From Cladopsammia gracilis (Eukaryota; Cnidaria; Anthozoa; Scleractinia; Dendrophylliidae): a stretch of 64,000 bases of DNA. Below, in pieces: positions 54,451-64,000 of the stretch (the stretch's first letter is position 1; each line of letters opens with the position of its first letter). The stretch covers positions 1,113,501 through 1,177,500 of the forward strand of contig JAJGOT010000194.1 in the NCBI GenBank assembly GCA_022457155.1, written 5' to 3'. Below the pieces are notes generated by a model that made no database searches, was not told where the DNA came from, and saw nothing but the letters and a program-made list of their open reading frames with translations. The position numbers and the translations under genes are program-made.

Positions 54451-54679
54451 TAGGAAAAAAGATGGCGGCTGTTCATTTTACCACAATACCTTGTGGACCT
54501 AACAGCACATAAGGCACAAAGAAAGCCAAATTTTTACAATATTTGTTCCAGTACTAAGGACAATGTGTAGCCTAGGTTTGAAGATTTTATAACTTTTCTT
54601 TACATTTTTATGAACGTTTTTAAGGTTTTTGTGCGCTAAGAATTATGGGTAAATGTACCAGTCGCCATCTTTTTTCCTA
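54451..54679. mobile_element. 229-bp MITE with TAGGAAAAAAGATGGCG ends
   Basis: TAGGAAAAAAGATGGCG faces CGCCATCTTTTTTCCTA, flanked by CCG (54448-54450, 54680-54682). It shares the TAGG start and the 3-bp duplication with the large transposon that begins 36 bp later. Each end carries AAGATGGCG, a YY1-type motif. Confidence 0.8.
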
Positions 54680-54715
54680 CCGAGGGTTGCAGTTGTTTCT
54701 TTTGATTTATTAGTC

Positions 54716-55065
54716 TAGGAGCTGATTTTCAAATAAGTCCTAGAAAACTAAAAACGTAGCACCCCCACTACACAAAAGGTTTGTCTTTATAATATGATAG
54801 ACCGATACCCATGCAACATTTTTAGGGTGTTCGTACTTACGAATTGTGGGGTCAGTGATTGGCTACGGGATTATTTTTGAGGAAGGTGGGGCCCCTAAAA
54901 CTGTGCCGCTATGAAAACTGTAATGTCTTCTTTTGTATAGGAAACTGATCATATCTCGAGATATACTCATCCGTTTGTTATCAAATTTGGACAAAGTGTT
55001 TATCTCATCAATTCCATTAACCAGGTGTGTTAGATGTGCGTCATTCGTTACCATGGCAACGGTTG
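54716..55065. repeat. Left terminal inverted repeat of the large transposon
   Basis: Pairs with 61715-62060 in inverse orientation, with roughly 10-15 percent differences by eye and small indels near the outer end. The open frame on the minus strand here is a by-product. Confidence 0.85.
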
Positions 55066-55904
55066 CTACGGATAATCAGTCAGCAAGACAATATATTTAA
55101 AAATGTCTGTTCCACAACAACAACAGTTGTTACAAAAATTTCAAAAAGCAGTGTAAATCGTTTCTAAATGTAAAGAAATAGTACAATGACCTAGTTGAAA
55201 AGTTATTTTGTCGCAAAATGGTTTTGTGAGTCAGTGTTCTCGGGATTGAAATTTGAACACAGCAGAAATAGGTCCTAAGAAACTAGTGTTGGTAGTGTTT
55301 TAAATGAACTAAATCGTGTCAATCTAAAACTTTCTCTTAAACTCTCTCCACTTTGGTCTTATTAATTATCTATTCCTACTTTGTATTTTATTGTTATTAT
55401 CAATTTGAGTCATTTGCAAATCTATTGTAAGTGACGATGATGGATCGGATCCCTCAAACAATACCTTGCAAAAATACCTTTTTTCATTTTCTGCTTTTAT
55501 CCCGACCGTTTTACATTGCTATTTCCAGAAAATGTAACACATTTGATATGCGTTGGCATTTGTGTTAAACATTCCGTTATGTCTTGAAGTTCCATTCCAT
55601 TCCCTGTTTTCATTCCATGATGCTTTGCAAAATTTTGGAGACTCCGAGGGCGGCCATGTTGGATTTAGTCTGAGACAGTTTAAGGTAATTTGCTTGATTG
55701 TGTTGTGTTACCCTTAGTTTTACTGGCTTTTTATATTGAATACAAAGAGAAGAAACGTTTCTTAAAGATTTATTACTCATGCGCGTAGCGGCATGAGGTA
55801 AGGTTTCGGCTCCGTTTTTCTTGTTATTTTTATTATTTTTATTATTATTTTTATTTTTTGTGTCACGATTTTGCATGCAAATTTATGCACGCATATTTTA
55901 AATT

Positions 55905-55980
55905 GTACACTTCCGGTTCATAGCTTTTCCACTACACTTCCTGTTTAGTGACTTCCGGCTACTCTCACTTCCGGTAAAAG
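55905..55980 (+). promoter_or_regulatory. Cluster of ETS-type CTTCCGG motifs upstream of the transposon gene
   Basis: CACTTCCGGT, CACTTCCTG, GACTTCCGGC and CACTTCCGGT lie within 70 bp, about 400 bp before the start codon at 56369. Repeated ACTTCCGG sites are typical of TATA-less animal promoters. That they drive the transposon gene is inference. Confidence 0.35.
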
Positions 55981-56368
55981 AGCGTTACTCAAGTGTCACG
56001 ACAGCGTCTCCTACAACCCTGCTTACATTAGCAATGTTCATGTTTGGTATATATAAGTCTTAGAAGAATCATTCCCTTCATTGTGGTACAGCCTACTTAC
56101 GCATGCGCATGAGTATAGGCTGCTAGGAGCCTCTTGTTTTAAAAAGGAAAAAAAAAAGTAGCTATAAAACATCTCTGCTCGATCTGTAAGTACGGACTTC
56201 TAAAAAGGGTTTTTTAATAACTACTAACTTCAGTTGAACACATGCAAAATGGACCCTAGTTTGACAGGTTTTTCTGTTCGGAGGTTGTTTTGCTATCTTT
56301 AAAAAATGGAAGGTCTCCTGCAGTTAAATATATAACAACAAAATAACTTTTATTTAATTTTAATAGCT

Positions 56369-59300
56369 ATGGCAAATAATGACTGGGATGATACCGAAGA
56401 ATGTCTGGAACTTTTGCCGACGAAGAGACAAAAAACGGTAGACCAAAACAGATGCATCGTGTGCCAAAAGGATGCTGCAGACATTTTAAGGAGAGCTTCA
56501 GATAATAGTATTGCAGTTTTTTTGTCCGCTGCTAAACAGAGAGATGACGAGGTATATCAACGTCTGCTATCTTCAAAGGATTCAGTGCATTCAATGGAAA
56601 TTGTATGGCATAACAAGTATTATAAATCATACACTAGTAAAAGAAATTTAACTTATGTCAACACAGGTAAGGCCACGGCTTGTAACACAGTCAGCTCATC
56701 TCAGTCTTCAGAAGCAAGGTCTTGCAGATCTGGGAGATCTCCTTTCGATTGGTCACTTTGTTTGTTTTGCCAGAGAGTAAAACATAAAGGCTGCCGAAAT
56801 GTAATAAATGTTTGTACATACGATGCTTGCGAAGCAATCAGGACTGCTGCACAGAGAAGAAATGACAATTCAATGTTAATGAACATTCAACACGTTGACC
56901 TAATTGCCGCTGAAGCAAAGTATCACAGCGCATGCAGAGCAAATTACGTGAGCAAGTCGAACTTAAAGTATCATGAGCTCAGAGAGGTGGACAAAGAAAA
57001 GGACGAATATGCTCAGGCATTCCAGCATCTTGTAGAGCAAATAACTCCCAACATAACAGCTGGCAAGGCATACGACATGACGTCTTTGTTGTCGCAGTAC
57101 CAGAACATTTTAGAAAGAAATGGCAATGCAACTTCAGCAAGTTACAGAAGTGAAAAGTTAAAAAGGAGATTGCAGGGACACTTTCAAGAATCCATTGTAT
57201 TCCAGAAGCAACCAGACCCATCGAAGCCAGAATTAGTTTACTCTAGCAAGATTTCCTTAAAATCCATCATCAATGAAGCAGCAAAGCAAACACCCATGCA
57301 GGAAGAGAACCCTTTGCCAGCACAACGAGATTGTGAGGAAAATGACAACACCAGAATCCCCTACCATGCGGTACAGATACTGAAGATGGACATAAAGGGA
57401 TCCAAAGGAATAAATATTCAGCCACTGTGTATCGACGATGTATCTTTGAGTAAAGGGAAAGATATCATGCCGGAAACTCTCTACAGTTTTCTTTCTTGGG
57501 CCATAGCGCAGCCAGAGAAAATTGGAGATAACGGCACTATTGTTCCGTCATGTCAAGATCCAGATGATGAAAGGCGCGTACTTATGCTTGGCCAGGATTT
57601 GATGCATGCAGTCACTCGCGGAAGAGTCAAAACGCCCAAGCATATCGGGCTCGGAGTCACTCTCCATCACGTGACAGGCTCAAAACAAATAGTAACCTTG
57701 TTGAACAGGATGGGACATTGTTCCTCTTATGATGATGTGGAAGTAGTGGATACAAGCCTGGCAAAAGAATTATCAAGAAGTCAGAAGGCTCTGGAGTGGT
57801 TATACCATCCAACATCTCACCTGGTGTGTTTGTTCAGTGTGCTGCTGATAACAATGACATAAACGAAGAGACATTGGATGGAAAACAAACGACACATGCA
57901 ACGACGCTAGTTGTTTATCAAAGAGGTCATTTTGGCCCAAGTCCAAGACCCACAGTTCATGGTGATCATTCAGTAAGAAAGCGATCATTAGATTCTTCCG
58001 TACCCAGCCAAGACATCCTTGAGTGTAGTGTAGGTGGAAAACGACCTTCAGTCACGGAATTTCTCGGTGAAGTCAAAGAAGAATGGTACCGATGCCCATT
58101 CGATCTTCGATCTGCAGTTGATAGAAAGGATTTAGCTTGGTTCTTGTTGAGGCGTGATCCAAGCAGTTTGTTGTCTGAAGATTCCTGTAAACAGAAACAA
58201 ACCATTCCAGGGTGGAGTGCGTTCAATTCGATAGTTTCGTCTGTGACACCAGTGCCATCTGCAATTGGTTATTGCCCGTTAATATCTGGTTCGCCAACGG
58301 AGTTTAGCACAGTGTACACGGTCCTTTAGGTTGTTCAAGCCATGACGACAAATTTAGGACAAAAGAACAATGTTGTCACTTTTGATCTTGCCATTTACAT
58401 GAAAGCAAAGGAGCTACAATGGCGTTTGCCGGAGGAGTTCCAGGATACAGTGATTAGAATGGGTGGATTTCATATCGCCCTGAACTATCTTGCAGTGATT
58501 GGAAAGAGGTTTCAAGATTCTGGATTAGAGGACTTACTAACAGAATCTGGAGTGTATGGCATTAACACAGCCTCGAATGTGCTTAAGGGAAAGACTTATA
58601 ACCGCGGAGTGCGAGCCCACAAGATCACCATGGAAGCTCTGTTGCGATTGCAATGGGACGCATTTGTCGCCTGGGTATCAAGACAGACCCCAGACACATC
58701 GTTACAGTCACTCAACGAAAATGAAATCTCCAATGTTATGACCAGTTGCACAGCAACAGTCACTGCCAGCAACCAAACGAAACTGACAGAAAACTTCGAA
58801 GTCCTATGTGGAATGATGGGCAACATCCAAACCCTCTTTGACCAGTTTAAAGAGCAAACATGTGAGAAGTCGCCAATGTTTAAATTTTGGGACAGTTACA
58901 TAAAGATGGTCCTGATCCTCTTGCGGTTTCTCAGAGCAGAAAGGGATGGGGATTGGCCTCTTCATCTTGCAGCCACTACAGAGATGCTACCCCACTTCTT
59001 TTCTATGGATCGTACCAACTACTCTAGTTGGCTTCCTGTCTACCTCGCTGATATGCAGAAACTACCTGTCAGTGCTCCAGAAGTTCACCAGGAGTTTATC
59101 CAAGGCAACCATCCTGTTAGCAGGTCACGACAGCCATTCAGCCAAGTCTGGACCGATATGGCGTTGGAGCAAAGTGTTAACCTTGATTCCAAGAAAGGAG
59201 GTGGCATCATTGGTATATCATAGAAGCCTGGGGCATTGGAGAGATGGTTCTTAACAGCACACGAAAGAGCAGCCCTGTCGTCTGCAACAAAAGGCATGTG

Positions 59301-61233
59301 CAGCATTGGAGACAGTGATAGAGTAGGAACTCACAAAGAAGGAGGAAAAAGGAGAATGGATAGAGATGAAAAGGATGTTCAGAGGCTTATAACAACAATC
59401 AATGAAAGAATGGCGAACCCATTTACAATCGAAAGCGTGGTCGACGAGGCATCAAATCCCTTGACAAACCTGGCCACAGGGGTTGTAATGCCACAGCAAG
59501 CTGCCACCTGTCTTCTGAATCCCGAAAGTGTTGGAAAGGAACATGCAGATACATTCATTGCTACCAGAATTAACAGCAATGATGTTAGCTTTTGGGAGCC
59601 ATTGAAACGCTTAAACCTTAAAACGTTTGCAAGCTTTTCAAAAAGGGCACAAGCAAAATCCACTGACGAAAGGATTGTTGCTATGAGTTCAGACCGAGAT
59701 CTCTTTGCAAGACTGCTAATAGCTGCCAAGTCAAGGGAGGTAGATCTACGAGATGTCCTCTCCTATGAGTTATCTTCGGTCCCCTTCTCGTTGGCGCATT
59801 CTGATGGTACACTTAGAAAGTGCACAAAGTCACAACTTCTCACAGAATTGGAGAAAGTAACAGAGGTTCTACCTAGACTACCATCGCAAGATGACACAAT
59901 GTCCACAGCACATATAATTGACGTAATGGCGACGGTCCAAGCAGTAAAATCAGCAAGGGCCCGCACTTTTGGAGAATTAGCCAGTAAATACTTTCAAATC
60001 ATCACTGCACCACTGAGTAAGAACAACTGTAACCGCGTAGATGTTGTGTTTGACCGCTATGACAAGCCAGATTCCATTAAAGGTGGTGAGAGGAAAAGGC
60101 GAGGTGCTTCATCTGGGTTTGAAATAAAGATTACAGGGCCCAATACTCCTACACCTAAGCAATGGCAGAAGTATATCAATAACCCCAAGAACAAGGCAAG
60201 TCTACAAGTGTTTCTTAGTGACGTTTGGTGTGAATTGGCGCAGTCAAACTTGAAGCCTGGCCAGCAACTTGTGTTAGGAGTTGGATTTCAGTGTGAGATA
60301 GATGCCTTTCTTGTTATCAGAGGCCAGCAATGTAACCTGCATGAACTGAAGTCAGACCATGAAGAAGCGGATACAAGAATGTTGGTGCATGCTCAACATT
60401 CTGCATGTGACCACAGAAGAATTGTCGTGCAGTCCCCCGACACTGACGTTGCTGTGCTGTGTGTGTACGCGTATAGATCCTTGGGATGTGAACAGCTATG
60501 GTTCCGCACGGGTGTTAAGGACAAACTTGGTTATGTTCCAATCCATCATGTCGTAGAGAAGCTAGGCCCTGATTTATGTAACCTACTCCCGGCATTTCAC
60601 GCACTTACAGGCTGTGACACCACCAGTGGTCTTAGTCGTATTGGTAAAAAGAAGCCATGGAAAGTGCTGAAGAATAATCCTGGCGCCCACTCAGACATGT
60701 CGCTTTTGGTAGAGCAGTTACCTCCATCAAACAGCACAATTAAGGCTTGCGCAAGATTTCTATGTGCTGCTTACACAACGTCAGAGAGAGCTGGAATGAC
60801 AGCAGACGAAGTCAGGTACTGGATGTTTTGTCAAAGGAAACATAAGAATGAGAGCTTACCGCCAACCTCTAACAGCCTCCATCACCACATTGAACGTGCG
60901 AACTACCAAACAAAGGTTTGGAAAAAATGTTTAGAGGCCGTTTTAGAACTCCCATCTCCTGTTGGAAATGGATGGACATATCGTGAAGATGTCCTAGAAC
61001 CTGTGTTGATGTCAAAAGATCCAGCACCGAAAGGTCTTTTGGAGTTGACTGTCTGCAGATGCGCCAGCCGTTCTTCGTGCAAAGGGGAGAACCGTTGCAC
61101 TTGTAAAGCTAATGTGATGGCATGCACAGAGGCATGTCTTTGTATGGGCAGCGAGGATTGTCATAATCCATACAAGGTTGAAAGTGTAGATGACAGTAGT
61201 GATGACGAAAGCGATCTTAATGATTCCACTTGA
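56369..61233 (+). pseudogene. Transposon protein: Cys-rich N-terminus, nuclease-like core, C-terminal CXC
   Basis: One long intronless coding region of about 1,620 codons, interrupted three times: a frame change near 57810, TAG at 58327-58329 and TAG at 59221-59223. N-terminal part: RCIVCQK and SLCLFCQRVKHKGCRNV with CTYDAC and YHSACRANY, suggesting zinc binding. Middle part: no motif I can name. C-terminal half: SDHEEADTRMLVHA, VVQSPDTDVAVLC and FHALTGCDTTSGLSRIGKK, an acidic-residue pattern like PIN/XPG nucleases; then a CXC region (CRCASRSSCKGENRCTC, CTEACLC). Similar predicted proteins are common in marine invertebrate and fish genomes. Neither stop nor shift looks like intron leftovers. 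Read-through of the two TAGs is possible but not supported. Confidence 0.75.
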
Positions 61234-61714
61234 TAATACTCGAAAGCTTGATGTAAATATAAATTGTGTTGACAGCCTTGAACAAATGAAGTGAATTGTT
61301 CAATTCAGACAAATGTAACAAACGATGTAAACTTTTCATTTGTTACTAAAATGCCTTTTTGTCAATTTTTCCTTATCTCATCTTTAGTTCCACTCTCAAG
61401 AAACATTTATTCTTTGTCATTGACCAGACATGTTTGTTGTATGTTCATATCATTAAAAGATGGATTTATACAACGAATTCCTAACGATGTTTAATTACTT
61501 TTTAAGGATCTTTGCAAATATGTCTTCATCTCATTCATTCATCTTCTGATCTCACTGTTCAAATTCTTGAACCTATGTATACATTACCTACTAAAATGAT
61601 GATTTCGTTATAAATAATGAACTCCAGAACCACATGAATAGAAATACATACTTTATTTTGGGTCTTTTTTCACTTTTTACTGATTAATAGGATGAAACCT
61701 GGCAAAACATACGT

Positions 61715-62060
61715 TCTTAGCAACCGTTGCCATGGTAACGCATGACGCACACCTAACCACACTCGTTTCATGGAATTGATGAGATAAACACTTTGTCCAA
61801 ATTTGGTGACAAATGGATGAGTATATCTCCAGATATGATCAGTTTCCTTTTAAAAAGAAGACCTTATAGTTTCATAGAGGCACCATTTTAGGGGCCCCAC
61901 CCCCCTCAAAAACAATCCTGTAGCCAATCACTGACCCCACAATTCGTTAGTACGAACACCCTAAAAATGTTGCATGGGTATCGGTCTATCATATTATGAA
62001 GACAAACTTTTTGTGTAGTGAGGGTGCAACGCGACCATTTTTTTGAGGGCTCGGCTCCTA
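61715..62060. repeat. Right terminal inverted repeat of the large transposon
   Basis: Mirror of 54716-55065, ending GGCTCCTA followed by the GTC duplication. Confidence 0.85.
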
Positions 62061-63082
62061 GTCTATATTAACATTAACTGTCCATAAAGGATATTATTAT
62101 ACATTTTGCTCACCATTTCTATTCTCATTGGCTAGAAATTACAAGATTTTACAATCTGCGAAGGGAAAAGCTAAAAAAGGAAATTGTTGGATTCGGTTTT
62201 CGCATGATAGCGAGAATTATATCAAGGTAGATAGATAGATAGAAACTATATTAAAGTGTCAAGCCATCTAGCTAGGGAAAAAATCCCCTACTAATTTGGG
62301 GACACCAATTAGGGAAAAATTTACAAACTAAAAACTATATACAGTAATATATAAAAAATCTACAGCTATCTAATTGCGAGATTTGTAATAAAAAATATAT
62401 AAAAATCAAGAGGAACAGAGGCTACAACCTGCGCAGCCATCATCTAAAAGTTCACTTATATTGAATTGGCGTATCTTGCTTTTGGACGACATTAGGGTTG
62501 TGACGTCCCTAATACTCTTGGGTCTCTGTTTGTTTTCTCCTGAGGTGGATAACACAAACAGAGGCCTTGATAGTTCTTGCTTTCATGCTCAACTTCATCC
62601 AATAATTGTTAAATACTGTATATCTCCGAGTAACATTAATTTTTAATTACTCACGGTCTTCAAGTGTTATATGTGACAGAAGCAGGTTCTGATGTTGTTA
62701 TATGAACAACGAAACAGACTTGTAGCCACAATAAAATTTATTTAAAGGAATTTATTACAAGTAAAACAAAAAGGATGATTGCAAACTGAAAAGAATAAAT
62801 CACAAAAGCAAATCACTAAAATATTGCAATAAAATAGTTAAAATGTAATAGCTAAGAAAATAACTACTAACAGTACAAGTTGAGTCTTGCAATGATCATT
62901 TAGTAAATTTCAACAAAGTGTTGCATGACAAAACAACAAGCATTGCATGACACTAATAAAACATAAACCCAAACCCTTTTATCCAAAAATATAACTAACA
63001 CTTAGAGCTATTCTTAGAGCTAAATGTGAATGAACTGAAAACAGGTGAATTATATCAAATAATGGCTTAACACAGCATAATA

Positions 63083-63243
63083 GAGTGATTTTCGTAAGAC
63101 TGTGAAACAGTATCTAGCAATTAATCAAAATGAGCCAAAATTAGCTAAAACTAAACAAAAGAAAACAATGGAATTAGTGTCTAATAGTGTCTACTAGTGC
63201 CTACTAACTTAGTAACTGTTTCACGGTCTTACGAAAATCACTC
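63083..63243. mobile_element. 161-bp MITE with GAGTGATTTTCGTAAGAC ends
   Basis: GAGTGATTTTCGTAAGAC continuing TGTGAAACAGT is mirrored by ACTGTTTCACG and GTCTTACGAAAATCACTC, flanked by TA (63081-63082, 63244-63245). One mismatch in ~29 bp. Non-coding. Confidence 0.85.
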
Positions 63244-64000
63244 TAACGAATTAAACTAAATATCTAAATAGCCATTCAAATGATTGTTTGACACAAAACT
63301 AGGACATAAAACATAGGTGAGCTGAGCTGAGCTGAGCTAAACAAAGCTATCTACGTGTAATTTCACCAATTAACTTTTGCAGTAATTGTGTAGCATAAAT
63401 GAGCTAAAATCTAAAGGAAACTACTACATGTACAATGTATTCTGGACACATTTTGAACATGAATCAATGAGGAGTCATGCAAAGACTAGATAATTGGCTT
63501 AAGGTAGATACACTGACATATGGACTGTATTATTAGTTAATACTGTAATGCGCATTTGGACTGAAGAAGTGTTCAAGTAAGCCAGCCCTTTGTTACCAGT
63601 ATTAATTGAGCCATCAAAACATTCTTAAGGACACCTCCATATTTGACTTGTTTACCTTCTAAGCAGTAGTGTAGAAATGTCATGTTTTGGATTTTTCTTC
63701 TTTTGTTTGTCCTTATACCCTAAAGTAGCCGTGCATTGTCTCATTTAAATTAGGGGATTATTACCAACATTTTAAGTCACTGTAAGTGATTTCAATTCTA
63801 ATTAACATGCATTTACCCCTTATTGGTCTTATTGTTGCTGTTATAATTGACTGTTGTCAAAAAAATGCATAACTGCTACATGAACTACCACGATAGTAAT
63901 ATGCAAAAGGCCGAGGGTTCACAATTTTCTTAGACATGGTTGTAGAGAGTGAGCTATGATTTCTAACAGAGTACATTTGGGATCATAAGTTGTTTCACTA

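Larger units (their letters stand above)
54716..62060 (+). mobile_element. 7.3-kb DNA transposon with ~345-bp TIRs (Academ-like, tentative)
   Basis: Imperfect inverted repeats at 54716-55065 and 61715-62060 start TAGGAGC and share long blocks (AATATGATAGACCGATACCC, GGGTGTTCGTACT, GTGGGGCCCC, GATGAGATAAACACTTTG). A 3-bp direct repeat GTC flanks them (54713-54715, 62061-62063). Between them lies one interrupted intronless coding region (56369-61233) for a protein with N-terminal zinc-finger-like cysteines, a nuclease-like acidic core and a C-terminal CXC region. From memory, Academ elements combine long TIRs, 3-4-bp duplications, a Cys-rich finger and an XPG-type nuclease; the match is suggestive only. 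The TIRs have diverged and the protein is broken, so the copy is not recent. Confidence 0.7.
54422..64000. other. Intron 20, first 9.6 kb (gene continues beyond window)
   Basis: Nothing resembling the next A2M segment was found up to 64000. The intron holds a 229-bp MITE (54451-54679), the large DNA transposon (54716-62060), a TAGA microsatellite (62226) and a MITE (63083-63243). Sequence 62070-64000 is otherwise AT-rich and featureless. Confidence 0.6.

Noticed and set aside
61970..64000. Next A2M exon after FPETWLW
   Set aside because: I looked for the post-FPETWLW family segment and the thioester motif; no frame here resembles them, so the gene must continue beyond the window.
1..64000. 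CRISPR arrays, bacterial operons or phage genes
   Set aside because: None seen. Introns, SINEs, LINEs and animal secreted domains show that this is animal DNA; the tandem repeats lack spacer structure.

Overview
The window is animal nuclear DNA: AT-rich, intron-rich and packed with small inverted-repeat transposons, SINE-like repeats and decayed retroelements. The repeat types, the A2M gene structure and a DIRS/Gypsy/LINE mixture suggest a cnidarian, most likely an anthozoan such as a stony coral. The organism is an inference; no marker gene settles it.

One host gene dominates. On the + strand, from a TATA box at 8621 and a start codon at 8697, twenty exons can be joined through 54421. They give an open frame of 926 codons that continues beyond the right edge. 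It is a secreted alpha-2-macroglobulin/thioester-protein family member: signal peptide, the hallmark FIQTDKPIYKPGQT, successive macroglobulin domains, and the family motif FPETWLW in the last visible exon. Between exon 18 (58 nt, ends in phase 1) and the FPETWLW exon (starts in phase 1) lies a single exon (45343-45708, phase 1-1) encoding a complete C-type lectin domain with the EPN and WND sugar/calcium motifs. The lectin domain sits where A2M proteins carry the protease bait region. It is followed by an acidic ATEE-rich linker and a basic NKKVRK stretch just before FPETWLW. This A2M-lectin fusion is the main discovery candidate. The thioester, complement-like and receptor-binding parts would lie to the right of the window.

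The introns hold most of the mobile DNA: a complete short-LTR Ty3/Gypsy element (46120-50581, minus strand, identical 98-bp LTRs, 5-bp target duplication); a 7.3-kb DNA transposon (54716-62060) with long terminal inverted repeats, a 3-bp target duplication and a broken zinc-finger/nuclease-like/CXC protein (tentatively Academ-like); a degraded L1-type LINE (about 38100-40500, minus); LINE tails at 21425 and 34505; and many MITEs, some with clear TA, 3-bp or 8-bp duplications. Upstream of the gene, 1-8600 is intergenic, with a tRNA-derived SINE (2424-2812), a 137-bp tandem repeat and a decayed DIRS-type retroelement (5355-7495, minus).

Exon boundaries were read by eye from GT/AG sites, phase continuity and family similarity. 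They need transcript support.
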